DNA of 15,423 nt from assembly GCA_004335835.1 (NCBI GenBank), contig RWJK01000583.1, positions 1 through 15,423 of the forward strand, written 5' to 3'. The stretch comes from Scenedesmus sp. ARA3 (Eukaryota; Chlorophyta; Chlorophyceae; Sphaeropleales; Scenedesmaceae). Below, piece by piece: positions 8,058 to 15,150 of this stretch. The notes under the pieces were generated by a model, which saw only the letters and a program-made list of their open reading frames with translations, was not told the DNA's origin and searched no databases. Every line of letters starts with the position of its first letter. Within the stretch, counting starts at the first letter, position 1. The position numbers were made by a program, and so were the translations under genes.

Positions 8058-9143
8058 CTGCGGTAACAGCAGCAGTAACAACACAAAAGCAGATGAGAGG
8101 ATGACACGTTGTAGCGGTTCACGGGCGCAGGCACGCCGCGCCGCAGCCAGCTGTGGGGTGGCACCTCCTGAGGGACCACGAAGCCTGCGGTAACAGCAGC
8201 AGTAACAACACAGAAGCAGTTGAGATGATGACACGGTGTAGCGGTTCACCGGGGCAGGCACGCCGCGGCGCAGCCAGCTGTGGGGTGGCACCTCCTGAGG
8301 GACCACGAAGCCTGCGGCAACAGCAGCAGTAACAACACAAAAGCAGATAAGAGGATGAGACGTTGTAGCGGTTCACGGGCGCAGGCACGCCGCGCCGCAG
8401 CCAGCTGTGGGGCGGCACCTCCTCTGAGGAACCACAAAGCCTGCGGCAGTGCGGCAAAAGCAGATGAAAGGCAAACATGGTTGTCATTGGGTGCTTGCTT
8501 ATAAGTATGACCACGTGGTGACATGACACAAGGCAGCATTGATTGCATCCAACAAAACAGCAACAGCACAGCAGTCGCACTTGCGGCTTCCATCCAGGCT
8601 ACGACAACACACGCCAGCAATACACACACAAAACAGCAGCTAGCAGCTTGAACAGCAGCCACACCTGAGGCCTGCATCATGGCCACAGCAACGCAACAAC
8701 ACAAACCAGCAAAATGCATGCAAGCACAACATTGCAGCAGCACACACAGCAGCCACACCTGAGGCCTGCATCATGGCCTTGTTTGCTTCAGTGATGAGGG
8801 GGGGGCAGGTCAAAGCCATCACCCGCAGGCATGCAAACCAGCAACAGCACAGCATGCAGCAGCCGCACCTGACGCCTCTCAACATGGCCATAACAACACA
8901 AGCCAGATACAAGCAGGCAAACCGCCAACACCTTTCCTCCCTCAAACCAGAAACAACACAAACAGCAGCCGCACCTGAGGCCTCCATCATGGCCTTGTTT
9001 GCTTCAGTGATGAGGGGCGGCGGCAGGTCAAAGCCATCGCCTCCTTTCTTCTTCTTGAGCTTGCCTGCCATGGGGTCGCCCCAGCGCGACCTGTCACGCA
9101 GCTCGGCATCAGCCTCGTTGTCAAAGCCCCGCGAACTGTGGGC

Positions 9144-9187
<44 letters not shown>

Positions 9188-12100
9188 TGGTGGCGGTGGC
9201 TTGTGGACAATGGAATGCATTAGTGCCATAGGGTCGCCCCAGCGTGACCTGTCACGCAGCTCGGCATCAGCCTCGTTGTCAAAGCCCCGCGAGCTGTGGG
9301 CGGCAGCAGCATCAAGAAGCAACGGCGGCAGCAGTAGCAGCAACAGCACCGGCGGCGGCGGCGGTGCACGGCAGAAGCCTTGACTGGTGAGATTCATCTA
9401 GAGTGCGAATTGGGTGAGAATCCTCTAGAGTGACACGACAGTGCTGCTTGCCGGAGCCGCCATGCCGTGTGAGGTTGGGTTGTGCCTAAGCACTATGCCC
9501 TGCAGCAACTGCATCTGCGCATGAATGGCGGTGCACGGCGCAGGCAAATGAACACAGAATCGCGGATGCAGCTCAGGGGCTGGGCGAACCCATCATTGCC
9601 ACACGCAAATTGTGGTGATAACTGAGCCGCTGCAAGCACTCTAACGCTGCTGCACTGCTTGCTGGCAAGATTGATGTCCTTGTGCGCACCACCAGCACCT
9701 CTACATGCTCCACAGCAGGAACCGCCTCACCTGCCGAAGGCCTTGGCTGCTTCTGCTGCTGCACGCTGCGCTGCCTCAATGGCTGCGCGCTGCTGCGCCA
9801 GGCCTCCCCTCCAGGCCACGTTGATCTCCTCAGGCGGCGGCTTCTTCTGCTTCGCCTTGGCCAGCTGCGGCAGCAACAACAAAGCGACAATTTCTGTGTT
9901 AAACCACGCTGCCTGCCGTAACTGTCGGCTTTTCAATGTGTCTGCAAGCACGGACGAGGACGGTGGCTTTTACGCCACCCACTGTGAACACATTTGGCTG
10001 CAAGGGCAGGCCTTGCAGCGACAGCACAGCTGCGGCACACATCGCAGCCTCTTCAAAGCACGCATGCACAGCACACATGCTCTGGCTGAGCACAGCCGTT
10101 GACAGCCAGCTGGATGCTGCTACAACATGCTGACATGCCTGCAGCCAGAGACAGCTAATTGGGCCGACGCAGCCAGCGCTGCCATGCAACTCAAAGATGT
10201 TTAAATCTAGATCAGCAGCGCACCTGCTCCGTGTACTCCTCTGCGCTGATGGCCTTGCCTGTGACCTTGTCACGATACACGGTGGCCTCGCCACGCCCAG
10301 CAGCAGCACGCCTGCACCAGGCACAACGCAGCACAGCACGGAGTGACAAAAGAGCAGAGGACAGCAGTGCAGCACAGCACAGCACAGCACAGAACAGAAC
10401 AACACAGCACGGTACGCGGTGGCCTCGCCACGCCCAGCAGCAGCACGCCTGCAAGCGGCACAACGCAGCAGAGCCCGGGGTCAACAACACGAAATAGGAG
10501 AGCAGCAACAACAGCAGCATAGCACAGCACAGCGCAGCAGGCAGCAACAACTCCACTAGCTAGAGCAGTACATGGCACTTGTTCAAACAGCTTTGCTGTA
10601 TGTGCAGCATAAGTGCGGCAGGCGCTCTCGAGGACGAATGCCTGGTGCTGTTTGCATACCAGCAGCATGATACTCAACCACATCACACTCATACCACTCA
10701 CTTGCGCTCCTCAGCCTGCCGCCGCTTGATCTCATTCTGCTCAGCCAGCTGCGCATGGCTCACCAAGCCAGCAGCAGTGCCGTCACCCATACGGGGGCCT
10801 TTAGGCGCTGCTGCTGCTGCTGCTCCTCTGCCAGCAGGGCTGCTGCTGCTGCGTGGCCGCCGGCGCGGCGGCAATGCGTCCGGCGAATCATGCCGCTGCT
10901 GCTCCTGCCTGCCTCTCCGTGGCGGTGACAGATCACCGCCGCCGCCACCTCGTGCCGCTCCTGGTGCTGGCGAGTCGTGCCGCAGCCTGCCGCGCCGCGG
11001 TGGGGACAGGTCCCCGCCGTTTGCTGCTGCTGCTGCTGCTGGGGGCGAGTCGTGGCGCTGCCTGCCCCTGCGCGGAGGTGAGGCATCAGGCGGGGAATCA
11101 TGCCGCTGCCTGCCCCGCCGCGGCGGCGAAAGATCACCGCCACCTGCTGCTGCTGCTGCTGCTGGCGGCGAGTCGTGCCGCTGTCTGCCCCTGCGCGGCG
11201 GCGATGCGTCAGGTGGCGAATCATGCCTGCCCCTGCGCGGCGGTGACAGGTCTCTATCCCTGCCGCCTGCTGCTGTTGCTTCTGCTGCTGCTGGTGGAGA
11301 GTCATGCCGCACGCGCCTGCGTGGTGGCGAGGCATCAGGCGGCGAGTCGTGCCGCTGCCTGCCGCGCCGCGGCGGCGACCAGTCTCTGTCGCTGCCACTG
11401 CCTGCAGATAAGGAGCGTTTCCGCCCCCTGCCTGCTGCTGCTGCTGCTGCTCCATTTGCGGGGCCTGGGGAGTCATGCCGCTGCCTTCCCCTGCGGAGTG
11501 GAGAGATGTCCCTGTCGCTGCCGCTGCCACCTGCAGGCGAGTCGTGGCGCCGCCGCAGCTGCTGCTGCCGCTGCCGCTCCTGCTCTGCTGCTGTTGCCAC
11601 CCAGCCGCTGCCGCCATCGCCCACTTGGTAGAAGTTTTTGGACTGCAGCAGGAGCGAGATGGCGTGGTGTCAGTCAGGAAGTCAGCAAACACAGATGATG
11701 GCATGGCCCTGGCAGTCACTGAAGGTGTGCAGGAACATGTTACATTGTCACATGCCATGAACAGACTAACAAACATACAGGCAGCTGCTTAGAGGTCATG
11801 CATGTAGTACACCAGCTTGCAGGACACATTGCAAGATGGCTGCCAGTGGTGCCAGCTTCTGCAGCTGCACAGCTTAATCATGGTGGCCCATAGCCAATCT
11901 CTGGATACAGTATAGCTTATGCTTGTTGCAAATTCAGCTAAAAGCACATGCATGGGGGTGCTACCTTGCTGCTGCTCCTAGCAGCAGCAGTGCTGCGCTG
12001 CTGCTGTACTGACCTTCTCTATCTGCAGCTTCAATGCCTCTGCCTCTTCTGGGTTGGCAACAACAGGCTCCTCATCTGCACATGAAATAAACAACAGTGA

Positions 12101-12441
12101 CAACATCCGTCAGTCCGTGCGTCAGCTACAAAGTACGTGAACCGACAGAGCACACCGGTCTGCTCACCGTCATCTGCGTCCTCTTCTTCCCGTTTCAGCG
12201 GCCGTGGCACTGCATCCGTGACTTCAGCAAAGCCTGAGATATCTCCTTCCACGATCCGAACAGCTGAGCCTGTTGCTGCTTTGGGCTTCTTCTTTTTCTT
12301 CTTCTTGGGTGCTGCTTCCTGTTGCTGCCCATCCCCATCGCTGCCTCCATACTTGCTGGCCAGATACGCCTGCAGCTGCTTGTCACGCTCTGTAGGCTCC
12401 TTTTTCTCGGGCTTACGGAGCGAGCTGCGCCCAGTGAACAT
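7852..12441 (-). CDS. BUD13: BUD13 splicing factor (RES complex), 7 exons, 621 aa
   Basis: Exons 12441-12168, 12075-12014, 11642-10702, 10311-10224, 9864-9731, 9135-8975 and 8057-7852; phases agree throughout (1866 nt). BUD13 is a subunit of the RES (retention and splicing) complex with Snu17/RBMX2 and Pml1/SNIP1 and acts in the nucleus on the activated spliceosome. Family hallmarks in order: a Lys run and [10 protein letters not shown] (residues 46-70), the SPPRRGR/RHDSP repeat region (about 140-375), [57 protein letters not shown] and the C-terminal [20 protein letters not shown]. The Trp of HWDGVDRS matches the Bud13 residue known to bind the Snu17 RRM. The start at 12441 ([10 protein letters not shown]) is the first Met of the exon frame that fits the family's Lys-rich N-terminus; an upstream non-coding exon is possible. 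Introns are unusually rich in partial exon copies. Confidence 0.95.
7981..8478. repeat. 127-bp tandem array, about four copies, covering the BUD13 exon 7 acceptor
   Basis: Copies start at 7981, 8108, 8235 and 8362, exactly 127 bp apart. Each unit has about 50 bp of intron ending TTACCGCAG (or close to it) and about 77 bp of exon 7 ([16 protein letters not shown] to NRYN). Only the copy at 7981 continues into the rest of exon 7. The most upstream copy has a 2-bp insertion in the exon part and a deletion in the intron part. 127 is not a multiple of three, so joining copies would shift frame. Confidence 0.93.
8058..8974 (-). other. BUD13 intron 6 (917 bp), made largely of exon-end copies
   Basis: The donor side holds three extra copies of the exon 6 end and the acceptor side three extra copies of the exon 7 start. 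The central part (about 8480-8650) has no recognised feature. Confidence 0.8.
8653..8889 (-). repeat. Three extra copies of the BUD13 exon 6 3' end plus donor
   Basis: Copies at 8653-8684, 8748-8820 and 8857-8889 repeat the real junction (about 8966-9042). The 8748-8820 copy is longest and reads [13 protein letters not shown] before a donor-like GTGTGG. The 8653 copy keeps MMQAS and the 8857 copy is more degenerate. Confidence 0.85.
8975..9135 (-). CDS. BUD13: BUD13 exon 6
   Basis: Phase 2 start after GCCCACAG and phase 1 end at G|GTGCGG. It encodes [20 protein letters not shown], the conserved RWGDPMA motif, a Lys run and [13 protein letters not shown]. Confidence 0.92.
9145..9185. repeat. 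(CAG)n tract forming the upstream part of a 3' splice site
   Basis: About 13 units on the plus strand, i.e. CTG on the transcribed sense, ending about 8 bp from the exon 6 acceptor. It stands where a polypyrimidine tract is expected. Confidence 0.85.
9231..9310 (-). repeat. Extra copy of the BUD13 exon 6 acceptor and exon start
   Basis: Repeats 9073-9150 at a distance of 158 bp with very few differences. It includes the acceptor CCCACAG and the coding start [20 protein letters not shown]; after DPM it diverges into intron-like sequence. Confidence 0.9.
9731..9864 (-). CDS. BUD13: BUD13 exon 5
   Basis: Phase 0 start after TTGCTGCCGCAG and phase 2 end at AG|GTGAGG. It encodes [18 protein letters not shown], then RGGLAQQRA and an Ala-rich helix to KAFG, matching the family's W-x-G-GLAQ segment. 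Confidence 0.9.
9865..10223 (-). other. BUD13 intron 4 (359 bp)
   Basis: Donor CAG|GTGCGC. No repeats or coding segments recognised. Confidence 0.6.
10224..10311 (-). CDS. BUD13: BUD13 exon 4
   Basis: Phase 2 start after CTGGTGCAG, phase 0 end. It encodes [20 protein letters not shown] then [15 protein letters not shown]-x-T-G-x-x-I is a strong BUD13 signature. Confidence 0.94.
10312..10701 (-). other. BUD13 intron 3 (390 bp)
   Basis: Holds the exon 4 start copy (10408-10472) and AGCAC-rich simple sequence at about 10330-10410 and 10500-10540. Confidence 0.7.
10408..10472 (-). repeat. Extra copy of the BUD13 exon 4 acceptor and exon start
   Basis: Repeats 10271-10335 at a distance of 137 bp. 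It covers the acceptor GCAG and about 40 bp of exon ([10 protein letters not shown], then A-Y-R in place of V-Y-R), plus about 20 bp of intron upstream of it. Confidence 0.85.
10702..11642 (-). CDS. BUD13: BUD13 exon 3 with SPPRRGR/RHDSP repeats
   Basis: Phase 0 start after CTCCTGCTGCAG and phase 2 end at CGCAA|GTGAGT. It encodes [18 protein letters not shown], ten RHDSP motifs alternating with SPPRRGR-type motifs and Ala/Gly spacers, then [18 protein letters not shown]. The repeats are known from animal and plant BUD13 and are probably phosphorylated Ser-Pro sites. Long open frames on the opposite strand here are by-products of the repeat composition. Confidence 0.94.
11643..12013 (-). other. 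BUD13 intron 2 (371 bp)
   Basis: Donor AAG|GTCAGT. Only a short CTG-rich patch (about 11970-12005) was noticed. Confidence 0.65.
12014..12075 (-). CDS. BUD13: BUD13 exon 2
   Basis: Phase 1 start after TTTCATGTGCAG, phase 0 end. It encodes [20 protein letters not shown], equivalent to the acidic PVV-containing segment of the family. Confidence 0.85.
12168..12441 (-). CDS. BUD13: BUD13 exon 1
   Basis: Starts at ATG 12441-12439 and ends in phase 1 at G|GTGAGC. It encodes [12 protein letters not shown], an uninterrupted Lys run (46-54 apart from flanks) and [15 protein letters not shown], matching the N-terminal part of BUD13 proteins. Coding sense is supported by the family match further on. 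Confidence 0.85.
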
Positions 12442-12946
12442 GGTTGACAGGCAGCAAGCAGTACTACAGCTGCTGCATTGCTGGTGTTGTCGTCTGCGAC
12501 AGCTCTGCAAATGTAAATCTTGTTCCTGGTACAACTCAACTAAATGATGTGCTGTATCTTGGTCAAGGGCGCTTCGTAACAGGCCCAGGAACAGGTATGC
12601 TGTGGCACATGGCACACGCGTGTTACACAATGACGTGACTGTAACATAACGTTGGCATAACATTACGCTGACCGCAGATGACGATTCTTGCAGGACAGCT
12701 CACCCGAATGATAGCAACAAGTTCAGCGTCAACCATCTACAACTGCATGCTACAGAGGGCTGCAGGCAACGCTCTGACAACTATCCCTGGACAAACAAGG
12801 TTGGGCAGCTGTTTTTGAACCACAACGCGACACTGCTGCTGAAGGCAATGCGATGTGTACAGCCTTGGATGAATCCCCACAAGTCCAGCATACACTGCAC
12901 AACAAACTATCTCGAGCGGTTTGCCACTAAGCCTGCTGGCCTCAAC
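12442..12946 (-). other. Intergenic spacer between TMEM16-like gene and BUD13
   Basis: 505 bp carrying the 3' UTR of the upstream gene and the promoter/5' UTR of BUD13. Apart from one TGTAA signal, no TATA box or other element was recognised. Confidence 0.6.
12623..12627 (-). promoter_or_regulatory. Putative poly(A) signal TGTAA for the TMEM16-like gene
   Basis: The chlorophyte-type signal lies about 320 nt past the stop codon at 12947, a plausible 3' UTR length. Confidence 0.4.
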
Positions 12947-13771
12947 TCACTGACACACTGGAACAAACAGCGGATTGATGTACGTCTTGTTGTCGCCATG
13001 AACACGTGCAAATGCACCGCGCTGCTGCTGCTGCTGCTGCTCCACCCTGCTGTGCTGCCTTGCCTGTTGCGGCTCACATGCTGCTGCGGCTGCCACACGC
13101 GCTGCTGGAGGCTCGCCAGGAATGCACCAGTACACCAGCAGCATTGCAAGCAGCAGCAGGTGCTCCAGCACAAACAGCAGCAGCAGGTGGTCTGCAGCCG
13201 CCACATCACCAGCAGCAGCAACAGCTGCCGCCCCTGCTGCAACACTCAGCAGCTGAGTTACTGCACCACTCATGCCGACCCCTCCTGCAGGCACAACTGC
13301 AGTGGCAGCTGCAGCAGGCGCATCCTCTGCTGCGCACACCATCGCATCCTGCGCAAAACCTAGCACCTGCCCGAGCCCTCCGCTGCTGCACACCCCGCTG
13401 CCAGCTACACCTGCTGCTGCTGCTGCAGCAGCAGCAGAGGCACTGCTGCTGATGTCCTGCAAAGTGCTCAGCACAGGACCTACCCCACCAGCACCTCCTA
13501 ATCTTTCTGTACCAGGAAGTCCTGCTGGCCCCATTAATCCATATGCCGCATGATACATCTGCATGCCATCTGCTAGTGCGGCTGCAGGCACCCCAGCAGC
13601 AGCATCCACAGGGATGGAGCTTGCTGCTGTGGCTGCCGCCGGCCGTGCCGCTGCTGCTGCCAGCAGTGCAGACTGCACAGCTGGGGGCACGAGGGCGCGG
13701 GGCAGCAGCAGCGCCAGCTGGCCGGTGGACATGCCAGATAGGAAGACATTGGTGATAGCAGAAGCAAACAC
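12947..13771 (-). CDS. TMEM16-like gene, last exon
   Basis: 274 codons plus TGA at 12949-12947. It starts phase 0 after CTCACCCTGCAG with VFASAITNVFLSGMSTGQL, then has a long Ala/Gly-rich low-complexity part, the EHLLLLAMLLVYWCIPGEPP helix and a poly-Gln run before the stop. The low-complexity stretch is typical of algal protein insertions and is probably a loop. Confidence 0.82.
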   Translation of the reverse strand: MFASAITNVFLSGMSTGQLALLLPRALVPPAVQSALLAAAAARPAAATAASSIPVDAAAGVPAAALADGMQMYHAAYGLMGPAGLPGTERLGGAGGVGPVLSTLQDISSSASAAAAAAAAGVAGSGVCSSGGLGQVLGFAQDAMVCAAEDAPAAAATAVVPAGGVGMSGAVTQLLSVAAGAAAVAAAGDVAAADHLLLLFVLEHLLLLAMLLVYWCIPGEPPAARVAAAAACEPQQARQHSRVEQQQQQQRGAFARVHGDNKTYINPLFVPVCQ

Positions 13772-15150
13772 CTGCAGGGTGAGCCACAGCAGCACAAGTT
13801 TGCCATGGAACGGTGAACATTTGGCAGCGCCAGCTGGCCGGGGGACATGCCTGAGAGAACACGTTGGTGATGGCAGAAGCAAACACCTGCAGGTGGACCA
13901 ATGAACAAAGGTTGGATGTGGTTGGATGTAGGTTAGTGACAGCGCACTGATGTATTGCATGTATACAGGTTTGTGGACACGCCTGAGAGGACACGTTGGT
14001 AATGGCAGAAGCAGAGGCAAACACCTGCAGGCACGAGCAGAATTTTGTGGTAGTTTGTTGTGGAGCGGCAGAATGAGCTGACAGGAAAACAGTGGTACTG
14101 GCATAAGCAAACACCTGCAGGAGAAGGTGGAAGAAGCAGTACAGTTATTATATACCCATGGACGATTGTTGGGTGTGCGTCAGTGACAGAGCACTCGTGT
14201 GTGACATGTGGACAGCTCAACTAGCAGACAGCCTGTAGAACCTGCCGGGTGCAACTTCTCCTTGCAGCTGCTTCCCATTGCAGCATGATGTTCTCTATCC
14301 TTACCGCAGGCATCCACAAACTAACAGATGTGCCAACACTACCGACAGTCCAGGCCTGCAGACTCCCGCCTTTCCCCTACAACAAGCTCTGCCAACCACA
14401 ATTCATCAAATGTACAAAAAAAACCGTATGGCTTCCTCCTTGAAAAGCTGCGAGTTGTCTGGGTCCTTAGAATAGCAGGCGGCAGGCAGCTGCCCACCAG
14501 TGCAGTGAGCAGCCAGCCGCCCGCTTGCAGGACGCAATAGGACACCATGCTACTATAGGCTATACTGTTCATGCATCCCCACTGGGGACATCATAGTGTC
14601 CTGTGCTATAAAAAATACTATAGAACATAGTATTTTCTTGTGTCCCCACTGGGTCGGTGCTGCATTGGCTGCTGCGCTGCACGCCTTGAAAAGAGGCGTG
14701 CAGCACGGCAGCCAGCGCAGGACCCACCAGGGCCGTGCGCAGGCCGTTACAGGCGCCAATGCCCGACAGCTGCAGTGGCACAGGCTACTTTGCTCATCTC
14801 ATAACCAACAAGTCGCAAACAAACAAAGACACACGATCACAATACCGGCAGCCTCGACGTGCAGCGCTGCAGCCAGCGCCCATCAATGCAGTGATCGGCA
14901 CACAGTAGCGACACGTCCAGAAGTTGTGCACAAGTGAGCACATGTCCTCAAAGGCTTGCATTGCAGCAGCCAGCCACCCACCAGTGCAGTGAGCACGCCG
15001 TTCCAGGCCCCAATGCCCGCTAGCTGCAGCGGCACGGGCCGCTGCTGCACCGCAGTGAGCCTCAGGCAGTCCAGCTTCAGCTTGACCAGAGTCAGCAGCA
15101 GGCACAGCGGCGCGGCTGCGGGGAAAACCGCAGCAAAGAGGGTGAGGTAG
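12947..15150 (-). CDS. Anoctamin/TMEM16-like membrane protein, C-terminal part (5' part outside window)
   Basis: Two exons, 15150-14982 and 13771-12947, joined in phase 0. TMEM16 proteins are calcium-regulated lipid scramblases or chloride channels with ten membrane helices. Seen here in family order: YLTLFAAVFPAAAPL, LLLTLVKLKLDCLRL, QQRPVP, GIGAWNGVLTAL, VFASAITNVFLSGM and, near the end, FVLEHLLLLAMLLVYWCIPG. These match TMEM16 G-Y-x-T-L-F, NN-x-x-E-x-R-x-D, RRPVP, IG-x-W-x-x-x-L, V-x-x-NAF and the F-x-x-EH helix. The helix-8 Glu that binds calcium in ANO1 aligns with Lys, while the Asp is kept. An Ala/Gly-rich insertion of about 160 residues separates the last helices. Upstream exons are beyond 15150 or the window edge. 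Confidence 0.8.
13826..14120 (-). repeat. Three extra copies of the TMEM16 last-exon acceptor and start
   Basis: CCTGCAG|GTGTTTGC is repeated with acceptors at 13887, 14025 and 14115, beyond the real one at 13772 (spacings 115, 138, 90). The nearest copy reads VFASAITNVF, then has a 1-bp deletion. The next has a 6-bp insertion (VFASASAITNV). The farthest is most diverged (VFAYASTTVFLS). Confidence 0.88.
14576..14653. repeat. 11-bp direct repeats around a 56-bp hairpin-bearing segment
   Basis: TCCCCACTGGG at 14576-14586 and 14643-14653 flank a segment with a perfect 10-bp inverted repeat AAAATACTAT/ATAGTATTTT (14612-14621 and 14627-14636). The AT-rich centre contrasts with the surroundings. 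The layout resembles a tiny MITE with a target duplication, but no terminal inverted repeats or transposase are seen. Confidence 0.55.
14665..14715. repeat. Long hairpin, 22-bp arms
   Basis: The arms at 14665-14686 and 14694-14715 pair at about 19 of 22 positions around a 7-base loop; the inner CTGCACGCCT part is perfect. It lies directly downstream of one donor copy, inside the intron. Confidence 0.75.
14982..15150 (-). CDS. TMEM16-like gene, penultimate exon
   Basis: Phase 2 start after GCTTGCTGCTGCAG, phase 0 end at CTG|GTGGGT. It encodes YLTLFAAVFPAAAPLCLLLT through GIGAWNGVLTAL, i.e. helix 8 and the RPVP loop of TMEM16 proteins. Confidence 0.82.

Larger units (their letters stand above)
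9136..9730 (-). other. BUD13 intron 5 (595 bp)
   Basis: Contains the exon 6 start copy (9231-9310) and a pure CAG tract against the acceptor (9145-9185). The remainder, about 9380-9720, shows nothing recognisable. Confidence 0.75.
14490..14784 (-). repeat. Two extra copies of the TMEM16 donor exon end
   Basis: 14722-14781 repeats the real junction at 14976-15035 (PLQLSGIGACNGLRTAL before GTGGGT). About 14490-14520 repeats only LLTAL plus GTGGGC. Similarity again falls with distance. Confidence 0.8.
13772..14981 (-). other. TMEM16-like intron (1210 bp) built of donor and acceptor copies
   Basis: Begins with GTGGGT at 14981. Its upstream part carries two extra copies of the donor exon end and its downstream part three extra copies of the acceptor exon start. 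Hairpin-forming sequence lies between them. Confidence 0.75.

Noticed and set aside
8108..8440. Array copies 2-4 as genuine additional BUD13 exons
   Set aside because: They lack convincing donors (GTGTCA/GTCTCA), would be 77 bp long and shift frame, and one carries a 2-bp insertion.
7981..8478. Tandem array considered as a CRISPR array
   Set aside because: Units are 127 bp, directly joined without unique spacers, and contain exon sequence of BUD13.
10579..11631. 350-codon plus-strand open frame rich in [13 protein letters not shown]
   Set aside because: It is the antisense of the BUD13 RHDSP/SPPRRGR repeats. The minus frame matches a known family with consistent exons before and after.
10760..11776. 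338-codon minus frame with Gln runs over the same region
   Set aside because: A shifted frame of BUD13 exon 3; the CAG composition keeps stops out.
12137..12547. Plus-strand frame with Phe run opposite BUD13 exon 1
   Set aside because: The Phe run is the antisense of the BUD13 Lys run.
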